A stretch of 64,000 bases of DNA from Pelodera strongyloides (GCA_036852015.1 JAANDG010000314.1:1-64000), one strand, 5' to 3'; counted from the stretch's first letter, positions 1 through 10,639 are shown. A program made the numbers and translations. Notes: generated by a model from the sequence alone, not told the origin.

Positions 1-540
1 TCTTTACCCTAGCTTTTGTAATTGTGTGTGTCCCGCGGGACACAAGGCTACGGTCAAGAATTTGGATAAAATTCTAAGCATTATATTGATTTATTCCTTC
101 TAATTAAAAGCTTTGCTTCATAAGGATTTTATTGGAAGAAAATACCATCATCTATCGATAAGAAGAGAGAAATCCTACACTTAGTAGTTAATTAACCTGG
201 CCTACATTGGCCTTATTTGTAATCGTTCGTGGTCAGTGTCGAGAAACTGTCGATTCGGTGGCCGTGTGCCACGATGGTGCCTAGTGCACAGTAGGCTTAG
301 CCCTAGTAGCTAGCCATATTGGGGAATTACTGTAAGACCCCTCAGTCGTGCCGAGAGCACTTAGGATGAGCCGAGAGCGATAGTCCTTGTTTTATTATTG
401 TATGTATTCTGGGCCTAGTCCCAAGTGAACGTTTGCCTTACTAATATAATAAATAGTTATATCGCTCTCCCAGTGTCTTTATATACCAGGCCTCAGGCTA
501 CGGAGCGGAACATCTACGCAAGCACTGTTCCGTTTCTTCA
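1..540 (+). mobile_element. LTR-like sequence, copy A (5' end cut off)
   Basis: It ends in CTTCA and is followed at once by TGGTGCCCC, the layout of an LTR end in CA next to a primer-binding site. There is an AATAAATAG string near 449, a possible polyadenylation signal inside the LTR. Positions 178-540 recur almost unchanged at 20039-20401, and the whole recurs at 13658-14350. No integrase or reverse transcriptase is visible, so the family (Ty3-like or BEL/Pao-like) is undecided. Confidence 0.6.
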
Positions 541-775
541 TGGTGCCCCGTAAATCGAAAACCGAACCGGTGACGCATTATCAAATATACTATTTGTTTC
601 TCAATATCGGCACCGATCCGTACTTTATGGTGCCCAAGAAATCCAAAAGTGAATCGGTGATCTACATACCAAAATAATCAAAATCGGCAATGTTCCGTTC
701 ATACATACGTTGCCCAAATTCAAAAAATCCAATTACATTCGGTGATCCAATCAAATAAATACGAATGCAGCCAGC
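505..775 (+). repeat. Triplicated PBS-like repeat
   Basis: Three imperfect units of about 80-90 bp follow one another. Each has a GTTCCGTT or GATCCGTA block, then GGTGCCC or GTTGCCC, then an AAATC-rich stretch, then CGGTGA. The first GGTGCCC starts right after the LTR-like end at 540. The same triplet is present in copy B (from 14315). Confidence 0.55.
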
Positions 776-799
776 ACTGCCATAAAATCTTTATACAAA

Positions 800-1225
800 T
801 TATGATTCAAATTTTTAAATTCTCCGTCGAAGAACTGAAGAAAGAAGCACGTTTGGAGTCGATCGAGGATCTTCAGAAGACATTGAAAATAGCAACGGCT
901 TTCCAACACACATCCTGAAAATAAAAATCCTTGAAATTCTGGCTAAACAGCTTGAAAAACTGATGATATCTCACGTTATGTGATGCAATAGGTGACAACT
1001 CTGAATCGACCGAAATTGAAGTGACAAATCCTCACAAAAGGTGCGTCCAAATAATTGAAAATTTTTAAAAATGATCTACCTCGCCGAGCAGGGACCGGAA
1101 ACTTGTGGAACACGATGCCGAGAACATGGGCCTCGAGGAGCAGGACGTGGATGGACGAGCTGTCTACGCCAGCCTGGAGACACCCGGACCTGAAACGGAA
1201 GAAGAATCAAGTCTCAGAACATAAG
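800..1225 (+). pseudogene. Gag-like coding remnants, copy A
   Basis: After an ATG near 801 a short frame encodes a helical, charged peptide with the string VEELKKEARLESIEDLQKTL and then a stop. A second open stretch at about 1093-1221 encodes an acidic peptide with LEEQDVDGRAVYASLETPG. Both have coding-like composition and sit where an LTR retroelement would have gag. Neither is long enough to be functional, and I could not assign a family by motif. The same remnants are at about 14622-15040 in copy B. Confidence 0.35.
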
Positions 1226-1427
1226 AAGAAAATCATTGCTCAAATACCGTACATTTGGGCACAATCAAAATCGCGAAAAAAATCCATGGAAATGCTCCTT
1301 AAAAGGCGAATTCAAATCCAAAAGAAGGAAATTAATGTAATGAAATGTCAAATTCATAATTCACTGAAAGAGAAATGCCCACCGGGGATGTACATAAATC
1401 AACAAATAAAGTAGTCAAATCCTCAAA

Positions 1428-2261
1428 TATCGTGAAAAAAAGTTTAAAAACGGCTTTTTAAAACGGAAAAAGTGAACAATTCATTACAGTAGAGGCTCGC
1501 GGCACTTATTCTTATTCTGTGCAAATTTATTTCTAAAATTCAGAATCGACGAAAGTAAACAGATTCCATTTGAAACCCCAAAGAAACTTTTACTATTTAC
1601 TGATTTTAAGTAAAATAACGCAATTCAAAGCAGAACCAAAAAATTGCCAGCACAGAAGCTTGTGCGCTGCCCACATATAAGTGCACAATAAGAAAAGCTC
1701 ATTCTTTATTCACACGAACATTGATTTGATTTGATTTTTTTTTTGCTTTCTAACCGTTGTAAACTAGTTCGCCGTCGATTCTACACAACATACTACGGTT
1801 GTGGCACCGGATGTCTATAGCAGTTTGTTACTTTTTAAAGCGAAATACGGTCGGTTTTTGAAACTACCCCGCGTCTTATACTTTCATATGCAAATGAGCA
1901 TAAATAGAATAAAAAAAGACCCCAATAGACCCCACTTAGCATAACAGCATAAGAATGCAGATATTGAGATGCGTTTCGAAAACCGGCTGGTATTTCGTTT
2001 TAATTGAGCGATATCTTCCAAAGAAAGCAATTTTTTGGTTCTGCTTTGAATTGCGTATTTACTTAAATCAGTAAAATAGTAAAAGTTTCTTTGGGGTTTC
2101 AAAGGGAATCTGTTTACTTTCGTCGATTCTGAATTTTAGAAATAAATTTGCACAGAATAAGAATAAGTGCCGCGAGCCTCTACTGTAATGAATTGTTCAC
2201 TTTTTGCCGTTTATAAAAAAGAACCAAAAACACCCACTTTAAACTCTTTTTCACGATATAA
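1428..2261. repeat. Long foldback element, copy A
   Basis: The left arm (about 1428-1650) and right arm (about 2035-2261) are inverted complements. Both contain GTGAACAATTCATTACAGTA, GCGAGCCTCTACTG or its complement, and the CCCCAAAGAAACTTTTACTA motif. The spacer contains a nested MITE of family A (1834-2003). The same nested structure is at 15239-16099, so the nesting predates the large duplication. Confidence 0.8.
1834..2003. mobile_element. MITE family A, copy 1
   Basis: Terminal inverted repeats begin with a variant of AAAGCGAAATACCGG and continue into a GGTTTTTGAAA box. The inner part carries the ATGCAAATGAGCATAAAT string and paired AGACCCCA motifs. It has no coding capacity. Six more copies are in this window. 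Confidence 0.8.
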
Positions 2262-4380
2262 AAATTGGTCTCTTTTTGCAGATATTTTTTCTAAATATCC
2301 GAAATAGCAACTTTATAAGAGATAACTAGACCATATTCAAGCCAAGGCCTCCTTTAGTACTAGCTGACACAATAGTTCCAAAACTGTATGAAACCCAAAA
2401 ATGAAACACCTACTAGTCTATACGTGATGTCCTACAAAATACCTAAATGGCCGTTTCAATTTCAGCATACTGCGAGAAACTACAATATGAATATGACCAA
2501 AAACATGCCCACAAGAACCCTTTGAACAATATGCTATGCAAAATTGGAAGAATTTGTTAGCAAGTGAAAAACCTCAGCGTCACCGTCACACCAGAACCAA
2601 AAAATCTGGGTTTTGAAGGAGTTGAAACTAAAACCCCAGTAGCGTATGTGTATGTCAAAACAGAAGAATCTCAAGGAGCAGAGCACGAAGTAGGAAGTAG
2701 GAATCCGATATTGCCTTCCAATCAAGGCTTTTTCTTATTTGTTCCTAGGGGCAATCGCATGTACGCTAATCATCTAGTGACTGGTGACTGGTGACAGTGG
2801 TGGCTGGTTCGCGACCGTTTGATGACCAGTTGAAAACTGTTTTTGATAAGGATTTGGTCAAAAGCTGGTCATGAAGAGGTCACGATATGGGCTGGCCTAC
2901 AAAAAAAAACTGTGCACCTGCACTAGATAGGTTCACCCACTACTCTCCACGCGTTAATTTCCCAATCCAATGTCATGTAAGATTGAGGAAACTCCACAGT
3001 TTTACATAATAGGGAAACCATGGAAATAGGGAATACTTATCAAACGTCTGTGACGTAGTTGAAAATCTTTACGATTGAAAACACGCGTCGTTCTTTTACA
3101 TGAGAATATTCTTATTGAGCTGCGGCACTCCATTATACCCGAAGCGGAACAATGATTCTAATATAACTTGCGCAACGTGAGTTCAACTCACAGTAGAGTT
3201 ACTTTCTTATACGGCTTATACGATTGCAAGTTTATATGAAGCTCCCCAAACGTGATCCAAGGTTTACGTAATAAAAAAAGATGCGCAAAGCCATGACCTA
3301 CTTAAACCAAACCCCTGAAACGTACAATTTTTTTTTCGTATCGTGCGCGGTGCATCTAAATAAACGTATTCCTATTTTTTTTTGTCACAATGTCGGAAAC
3401 GAAATCAATACTACGTTTCAAGGATTTGGTGCAAGATGGTAGCTTTTCGCAACTTCAAAATAAGTCTCTCCGTACCTTAATAATATAGACAATACGTTTC
3501 CGACGTTTCATATAAGTATGCCCCTTTTTGTGAGGCTTTGAATTTGAAGTATCGCTTGTGCAGTATTGGAAAGTCGCCTCAGGCGGAGATAGCCGTGTGG
3601 TTTAGTAATAAAATAAGACACTACTACGTGAGGGATCATATTCAAAAAACAAAATTCATTTCACGAATTCTCGAGTTTCTCGAGGTGAACAAATCAACAA
3701 AAGAAAAGGAACAGTGAAAAGGTGACTACGGGAAGTAAATTTTATGTATGATCATTAATATTTACTACGATTACAATTAGTATATGTACCAAATCATATG
3801 AAAATGGGAATCATATATTTAATCATATATTTTCTATTTCACTTGAACATTCATTACCACATAGGGCTGATCATAGTCAGCGTGTGCACAAAGAACGGTC
3901 AATGTCTTTTCGCGCCCGCGTTGTGTCCCGCATGAGAAGAGAACCCTATATAACCAACAGCCACATCATGTTTCACCAATAGGCGCAATTTTGTTGCATC
4001 AGAGAAAGTCGTGTCTAGAAATCATGCAAGCATACAGGCATATACAAACTTAGCACAGCATTGAAAGTTTACAATAGTTTTCTTCAATGTAGACCGATTA
4101 TGATAATTTTTTTTGGAGAATGTAAAGAAACCCCCGGTTTGAGGTTCTGGAAGGTATTTGGTTAGTTTAGTTGATAAGTTGGGCACTGATTTAATTAAAT
4201 ACCCTCCCTTTGTGCGTTTGACCCCCGATAAAGAACCAAAAAGAGCTAGCTCGCTGCGCGAGCTAGCTCCGAAAAATAAGAAGTAATAATAAAGTTACTA
4301 TTCTTATTACATTCATTGCTACTTTTGTTCTCACATAAACGCACATCAATTTTCGAAACGTACACGGAACACAAAGAACG
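2262..4380. other. No gene seen (copy A, distal part)
   Basis: Short open frames here (for example around 2564-2794) have no recognisable domain, and the same frames recur in copy B. The stretch includes a G/T-rich run of GGTGACTGGTGACTGG type near 2775, which resembles a patch in an intron near 51270. It also holds a CGCCTCAGGCGG hairpin motif near 3580 and an AGCTAGCTCGCTGCGCG palindrome near 4244. Confidence 0.6.
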
Positions 4381-4740
4381 GGTTGAGCGATTCACATGAG
4401 TGACTCATGCCGCGCGGTTCACGGGTCAACCCGGTTCACACGTGAACCGCCTAGGCGATTCAACGAGAGAGTGACTCATGAGCCAACCCGGGGTGAGTGA
4501 CCCACGTGAATCATTTCCAATTTACGGATCTTTCGTCAAGTAAATGTAAATAAGTACAATTGTAAACGGTAGAGGGCAATTATTCTCGTATGGAACATAC
4601 TAAATATTATCGAGAAGCTTAAGGTAACATAGGTAACCCGTCGGTTTTTCTTTGTGACTTTCGGCTCTGACCCGGTGTCGCCTCTTTTTCGCAAGGCCGG
4701 TCCGGGTCAACCCGAACCCGCCTTTTCACAAAACCAAAAG
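4381..4740. repeat. Palindrome-rich block
   Basis: Immediately after copy A ends, short complementary strings recur in both directions: GAGTGACTCATG, GGGTCAACCCGG, GGTTCAC with its complement GTGAACC, and CCGGGTCAACCCG. I see no coding sequence. Two TGACTCA sites occur here, about 290 and 360 bp upstream of the truncated DUF148 copy. Confidence 0.55.
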
Positions 4741-4765
4741 TTTGCAAAAACTTGCGTTTTCTTAG

Positions 4766-5139
4766 AACTTGACAATGGAGCTCCACCAAAGCATTCGCGC
4801 AATTGAGATGGCCAGCAGAGGAAAGGGAGGTGCGTATTGTGGTTTAATTGGCTTATTGGTGAATACATCCACGGGAATTCTTATATCGCAATTTTTCAAG
4901 CTCGGAGAACCGTAGACCAAAGTTGGGCACTTTCTGCTATGCCAAGTCTCTTCGGCTACCCTGCATCATTGACTCACGGGTACCTATGACAACTAAGTGT
5001 TTCTCAATTCGGATAATTTTCAGGAATGGGAGGTAAGGGAGGTAAAATGGGCGGCAACTCGCACGAGCGCAATGGCGGAATGGGCGGAGGCAAATTCGGA
5101 AACGGAAACGGCAAGGGAAAGGGAGAGCAGAGAGGTTAA
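4766..5139 (+). pseudogene. 5'-truncated DUF148 gene (last two exons only)
   Basis: Exons at 4766-4829 and 5024-5139 match exons 4 and 5 of the intact gene at 8972-10537, including the TTTTCTTAG acceptor, the phase-1 junction and the stop. Exon 4 reads NLTMELHQSIRAIEMASRGK and exon 5 is a Gly/Lys/Met-rich tail ending GKGEQRG. There is no signal-peptide exon, Gly-rich exon or main DUF148 exon upstream; instead the palindrome-rich block and the end of duplicated segment A are found. The tail frame is open and splice sites look intact, so decay was by loss of the 5' part. A short peptide from the ATG at 4775 is possible but unsupported. Confidence 0.8.
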
Positions 5140-5389
5140 TTATCCTATCACAAACCAGTGTGGACCTTCATAAGCGATGACTGTGATACTCAACCGCGGG
5201 ATTTTTCATGATTTTTTTCTGTGAATAAAAGCATTATATCAGTAAGCAATGTGTCTCTCCTTTTCGCGTAATGTGTAACTTTGTATCTTTGCATTTTTGT
5301 TCATGCATGCATCAAAACAACTGTTCCAATCACTAGTGTTTTGTCACTAAAGGCATAATATATAGAGAAAATATGTTTCGACGACTGGG

Positions 5390-6150
5390 CCGTTTTCAAG
5401 GATCATCAAAAAGGTACAGGTATTGACTGGTAAACAGTTTTTGATGGATTTCCTTACTCCCGGCTCCTGGTCATGCTTCCTGAATGATGTCCTTCTTCTT
5501 GGACCAAAGTTAATTAGTCCTAAAGGAGAAAAAACTAACAGGCTTACTTTCACCTTTTTGGTCGCCTCCCGTGTTAAAAGCGTCTTCTGTAAAAAGGTAC
5601 TCGTACCTTTTTGGGAATGTTGGTGAAACCAGATCAGCTTTTGACTGAAGTACCTTCGGCCTCTGAAGGATCATCCATATTGGGAAACATGCCTTATCCC
5701 GGCTCCTGGTCAACTTCCTGAATGATGTCCTTCTTCTTGGACCAAAGGTCCTCTAACAACGGTCGAATCGTAGGTATCGGGGAAGATCAGCGACAGCATA
5801 TCCAACACTTTCACTCCATCCGTGGGAATCTTCCTGCGATGCATGGTGATTTCCAGTCGCTCAATCAAATCCTCCTTGTTGGCCTTTGATGTATCGAACA
5901 TCCGAATCCGAAACAATAGTAACACCCATCGTGTTCTAAACGCCGGTGGTTTGGTCGACGTCGTCTTGTGATGCGCTTGTAACGACACAGGGCAAAAAAT
6001 TAGCTTAGCAGAATTCGCGATCGGGCACCGCAGTTGAACACTGGGTTCGCTGTAGTAGACCTGTTTCGCAGCCTCTCTATGCTTCTTAGCACTTTATTCT
6101 ATTGTTCTTACAAAACACTTACGAAATCATGTATCGTACGGTGCAACAAC
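5390..6150 (-). pseudogene. Linker remnant with a gag-like peptide
   Basis: A minus-strand frame (5710-5988) reads RMFDTSKANKEDLIERLEIT and then a leucine-rich stretch. The FD-x(6-8)-W/L-I-x-R/Q-LE pattern is typical of gag N-termini of Ty3-like retroelements. A related frame lies at 11266-11457 in module 2. The phrase GGCTCCTGGTCA followed by CTTCCTGAATGATGTCC occurs twice here (about 5461 and 5701), showing a small internal duplication. No full ORF remains. Confidence 0.35.
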
Positions 6151-6402
6151 CTGTAAAACTAGAATACCATGACAGAAGCTTGAGTCAGCGGTGAGCCCAA
6201 GACTATCATAACCCTAACAATCTACTGTATGAAAGTGTGTGTTTGAAATGGCGGTTATGTGATTTTTTTCCGTCAAGGCTACCATTCTGATGGTAATTCA
6301 CATGAATGTTATACACAAAACACTAGCAGTTTTTTTAAGTGATCAGAAGGTAGAACAAAAAATACGGCAAAATATTTATTGATGCAAATTATCTGTGTAT
6401 CA

Positions 6403-7350
6403 TCATTGCTGAAATCCATTGGCAAAACCATTGGAATTGCCGGTTCCAAATCCATTTTCGTTTCCGAATCCGTTCCCTTGCGCATTGCCGAAGCCATTTC
6501 CTTGTCCGAATGCACTTCCCGTGTTATCATTTGTGTTTCGTCCGCCGTTTCCGAATCCATTTCCTGTTTCGTTTTCGCTTCCGAAACTGTTTCCGTTTCC
6601 ACGAACACTGCCGCTGCTGGCCGTGTGCTGAACCTTTCTGTCCGTGTTTCCACCTTTCTGTCCCCCGTTTCCGAATCCGTTTCCAGTTTCCTTTCCAAAG
6701 CTGTCTCCATTTCCGAAACCGTTTCCAAAATTGTTTCCGTTTCCACGCTCGCTGCCGCTGCTGGCCGTGAAACCCATTTTGTCCGCCGTTTCCAAATCCG
6801 TTTCCGCTTCCGAATCCGTTATCATTTCCAAACCCGTTTCCGTTTTCAAATCCATTTCCGTTTGTGTTCCCAACTCTACTTCCGCCACTATTGGAAGAAT
6901 CAGTTTTATTTCTCCTGCCGCTTCCAAAACCGTTTCCATTGCCAAATCCGTTATTCGTGCTGCTGCCGGAGTTACTTCTATTTCGCCGCAAGAACTCAAA
7001 TCCATTCGTGAATCTTTGTCCATTCTCAAGAGAATTTCCATTATCAGCTGGAACTCCTTGTCCGTTGATTAGTTCAGTCTCTGGCTGTCCACTTCCTCGC
7101 TCTAAAGAATTAAAACAGTTTAATCTTTTATTTCCGGTAAAGAATTATCCCATGAGCAACCAATCGACTTAAGAAGTAGAAAAATATCAACAACGAATTT
7201 AAACTCACGGTTTGAAGCCTAAAATACGAATACACTAACATTTTGGAACAAGCTCTAATAAAATTATATTAAATACTCACCATATCCGGGTGCAGCAAGC
7301 GTCACAGCAGTGACTGAGAGCAGGAAGATTGAAACCGTGATTTTGCTCAT
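6403..7350 (-). pseudogene. Gly/Asn-rich secreted protein GN-1, frameshifted
   Basis: Exon 1 (7281-7350) encodes a signal peptide, MSKITVSIFLLSVTAVTLAA, and ends in phase 1. Exon 2 (7101 down to 6403) follows a CTTTAG acceptor and encodes a low-complexity protein of NGFGNGNGFG units with RRNRSNS and RRNKTDS blocks. At 6773-6775 there are three C on the plus strand where paralogue GN-2 has two. This shifts the frame in the middle of GGQNGFTASSGS; the unshifted frame then runs to a stop at 6527. Past the shift, the other frame continues the homology to the shared end NGFANGFQQ and stop. It is either a young pseudogene, an allele with a changed C-terminus, or an assembly error in a short homopolymer. 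A TTTATT (AATAAA on the minus strand) lies at 6375-6380. Confidence 0.82.
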
Positions 7351-7525
7351 GTTTAGCAAGTTTAGGAACTTCCGGCGTGATATGAATATGCCTGTGAATG
7401 ATTGTGATAGTAGCTAGTCCAGTCCTTATATTGAATTATTTGATGCTGATCACAATATCATCCGCCTCTTTTGTTTAGCATGAAGTTTATTCAACTGCCT
7501 TTTGAGTTTATTCCCTAACACGGTG

Positions 7526-7532
7526 TGACTCA
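7526..7532 (-). promoter_or_regulatory. TGASTCA site upstream of GN-1
   Basis: TGACTCA lies 176 bp before the GN-1 start codon, within the promoter block shared by all GN genes, next to CACACGTGGGTTCAC. Confidence 0.55.
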
Positions 7533-7739
7533 TATGAAGGATACATATGAGGGCACACACGTGGGTTCACAAACTGAAGCTTCAAAGTGGCATAACAACC
7601 GCTATTTGAAACATATTCTAAATAACTGCACCTCCGTGTATTTTATGCAAAATATTATTAGAAACAAAATCGACCATAAGTCGACCACACGATAGAGATA
7701 ATCTACCATAAATAACTACCATAAATAACTAGTAGAGCA

Positions 7740-7958
7740 GTTGACCAACGTACATTTCAATTTCAAACACCAGCTGTTCATCCCAAGTTTTGCGAAATTA
7801 AAACCGCTGTCAAGAAAAAATGTACCTGCCAAATTAAAACCGCTGTCAAGAAAAAAGTTGTAATAAAAAAAAAAAAAAGCTTGCGTTTTAAAGGTAAGTT
7901 TTGTGAAAAATAAAAACAAACAAATAAGTTTAGATGAGAAGAAAAACAATTTCAAATT

Positions 7959-7998
<40 letters not shown>

Positions 7999-8170
7999 AT
8001 AAACTTCCTTCAATATGGGATGCTCGTCGTGCGCTCAAAATCAGTAGATTCTCTGAGCGCTGGGCCGGCCGTTTGAATTCGCGCCAATTCGCGGGGCTGC
8101 TACGCAGCAGTGAACAATGGAAAGATTTATTAAATTTATTCTTGAAATTCTGTATCAGTGACACTCAGTC
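7740..8170. mobile_element. Dispersed repeat with a 34-nt poly-C tract
   Basis: The stretch from AAAAGCTTGCGTTTTAAAGG to TTCTCTGAGCGCTGGGCC parallels 61390-61550 (an element of MITE family B in a skn-1 intron). The main difference is that CCCCTCC there is replaced by 34 consecutive C (7963-7996). No gene is seen. Confidence 0.6.
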
Positions 8171-8779
8171 AGTGTTATTTGTCTAATATCCGTCGCCGTT
8201 CACTCAATTCCTTTTTTTGCTTCGTGATGGTCGGTTCTTGACCGGGGGCTTTAATTCAACTTATGGACCTTGCTGTGCGTATTCAGTCTCTCAATATTCT
8301 CAATTGGTTCCGGAAATTTTATTTGGCGTTAACTGTTTGGGTTGTTACTTCTCTTTTGGTTCTAAACACTGTTAGCATTTTTTTTGTTAAATAATAATAA
8401 TAAGTTTGACTAAATAGTAGGTTTTATAAGCATTAACACCCTGACAGACCGTCACATTAGCACCATGACAGGCATAAAGACAACCTAGAGTTCGTAGCCT
8501 TTGTTCTACGACTTCGCTTAAAAATTAGATTGTAGAACTGATACTATGGCTAGGCCATAAACTTATTGACGTAAATTAGAAGGTAGACCAAGTAGAAGGT
8601 ACTGCACCTGCTTGGATCACTGGATAGAGCTTTGAAAAGCACTGCAGTCTAACTACCTTTGCAAACTTCTGTTCACCGCTATGCTATACCCTTAATAGTT
8701 CATGCTAATTGAACCTGATCTTTATCATGCTTTACATAGATCCTGATCACCTCAGTGAAACACGTGAAAACACATCGAA

Positions 8780-8786
8780 TGAGTCA
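8780..8786 (+). promoter_or_regulatory. TGASTCA site upstream of DUF148-1
   Basis: TGAGTCA lies 186 bp before the start codon, 15 bp after a CACGTG box (8761). About 60 bp further upstream is CTTTATCA, a GATA-type site. The same three motifs in the same order precede the minus-strand paralogue. Confidence 0.55.
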
Positions 8787-8971
8787 TTTTCACAACGCTC
8801 TAATGGACGACCTCTCTTTTAATATCTGTGTAAACTGTAAACGTCGCGCCAGTAGTGGGCGGAGCTTGACATCGGCGTCAACTTTTATATTTATAAACTG
8901 CGCCTGAAATTAAACAAAACAAGAGGCAGCACAACTTTCGATACGCATCAATTCAAGTTATAAATTCAAAC

Positions 8972-9051
8972 ATGCAAAGAATCGTCGCCTCACTTATTGT
9001 TCTTGCAGCTGTAGCGTTTGCCGGCCCAGGATTTGGTAGGTACCTTTTTTA

Positions 9052-9088
<37 letters not shown>

Positions 9089-10537
9089 GTATATATTAGT
9101 CGGATGTTAATGCTATAGACTTGTTTTTTTTAAACAAATGTAAATAATATACTCGAGGTTTTCAGTAAATTTAGCTGCTATATTCTCAGAAGTTAGGTTT
9201 TGAGCAAACAAATAGCACAGTTCAAGTTCAAACACATGAGGGCTTGTCATCCATATATGTTTGGGAATAGTCTCAAATCTTTTGTTGTGTGTCAATTTAG
9301 AAAGTATATTATATGCATATGATCATAATGTGTCCATTTGCTTATAATAATGGAAATTAGTTTTTCATAGTTCATACTACTTCGAAAAAAGCGTGTCGTG
9401 CCTCTCTAAACGTTCGATTTGGATGTTCAGGTGGTCCTGGTGGCCAAGGAGGTCCTGGTGGCCAAGGAGGTCGTGGTGGACCTGGTGGTCGTGGTGGACC
9501 TGGTGGTCGTGGTAGACACGGGCATGGTGACATGATGCCCTTCCTTCAAAATGTTTCCTCGGAAGCCAAGAGCGACTTCTTCAACATAATGAAGGATCGC
9601 AACCAGACGATTGCCCAGATTGAGACTGCGCAACAGGCTTGGGCCGACACCAATGGAGTCAGGGTGAGTTGAATACATAAGAAGACTATACAAAGGCTTT
9701 TGGCGCTTTCCCGGGAATTACTTAGCCGTTTCTCACATAAAACTATACCTTTGTTTATGAGCTCATAAAATACGCATAAAGTTGTGTGACCTAGTGATAA
9801 GTTATTCTTTTACGAGGTCCACAAAATACATAGACGTCTGACTAAATAACAGATATAATACCCTTCAAAAAAAAAAAAACAAAGAATCTTTCAGTCGATC
9901 TACGGCGAGTTCATGGCCAACATGACCGCCACTGAAACCGAGATGTTCAACAATGCCACATCTGCCGCTCAAGCAATTCCCTCTCAATTGCAACAACTCA
10001 AGACAATTAAGGACAACAAGGACCTTACCATTTCCGAGCAGATGGAGCAGTCCAGGGTAGGCATCCAAGAATTTATAGACATGTTCGAAAATAGTAGGAT
10101 TACTCGTAGAAATGTTCTAATTATCTATCACGGCTGATAATCCGATAAACACGTGCTGTATATGTGTTTCAAAAGTTTGCAAAAACTTGCATTATCTTAG
10201 AACTTGACAATGGAGCTCCACCAAAGCATTCGCGCAATTGAGATGGCAACCAGAGGAAAGGGAGGTGAGCACTTTTTAATTGTCTTATTGGTGAACACAT
10301 CCATGGGATATTGGGAGCACCAGGAATTTGCGTACTTTACTATCCCAAATCTCTACGGCTATCTTATCTCATGCACTCACGGGTACCCAATGACAACTGA
10401 TTGTTTTTCAATTCGGCTAATTTTCAGGGATGGGAGGTAAGGGAGGCAAAATGGGCGGCGACTCGCACGAACACATGGGTGGAATGGGCGGAGGCAAATT
10501 CGGAAACGGCAAGGGAAAGGGAGAGCAGAGAGGTTAA
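8972..10537 (+). CDS. SXP/RAL-2 family (DUF148) secreted protein with Gly-rich segments, DUF148-1
   Basis: Five exons: 8972-9035, 9431-9663, 9895-10056, 10201-10264 and 10428-10537, giving 210 aa with all phases agreeing. Residues 1-17 are a signal peptide (MQRIVASLIVLAAVAFA). Residues 22-54 are GGPGGQGG-type repeats ending in RHGHG. From about 57 a DUF148 domain starts with MMPFLQNVSSEAKSDFFNI and includes the family's QQAWADTNGV block; exon 3 carries three Asn-X-Thr sites. The tail (about 170-210) is rich in Gly, Lys and Met. The family consists of secreted or surface nematode proteins, often antigens in parasites; its biochemical role is unsettled. An AATAAA lies at 10619. If intron 3 is retained, the frame continues for 27 codons to a stop at 10135-10137, giving an alternative C-terminus. 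It faces GN-2 convergently. Confidence 0.93.
9056..9083. repeat. (TA)n microsatellite in DUF148-1 intron 1
   Basis: About 14 uninterrupted TA units lie shortly after the exon 1 donor. Confidence 0.95.
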
Positions 10538-10639
10538 CCTATTCCAAACCAATGTTGGATCTTCATAAACGATGACTGTGATACTCAACCGCGGGACTTT
10601 TCATGATTTTTTTCTGTGAATAAAAGCATTATATCAATA

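Larger units (their letters stand above)
1..4380. repeat. Large duplicated segment, copy A
   Basis: This stretch is repeated with very high similarity and the same orientation at 13658-18234; the two differ by small indels and a few substitutions. Copy A is cut by the window start. Homology ends abruptly after the shared string ending in AACACAAAGAACG (4380 and 18234). In order it holds an LTR-like sequence, PBS-like repeats, gag-like remnants, a long foldback with a nested MITE, and about 2 kb with no recognisable gene. It is either a recent segmental duplication or two insertions of one non-autonomous element. Confidence 0.9.

Noticed and set aside
1055..1414. 119-codon lysine-rich frame as a gene
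   Set aside because: In the otherwise near-identical copy B a two-base change in an A run shifts this frame, showing no constraint.
2564..2794. 76-codon frame conserved in both large copies
   Set aside because: The identity is explained by the duplication; there is no motif or splice context.
6379..7172. Plus-strand Ser/Val/Pro/Phe-rich frames over GN-1
   Set aside because: They are the complement of the Gly/Asn repeats and have no independent support.
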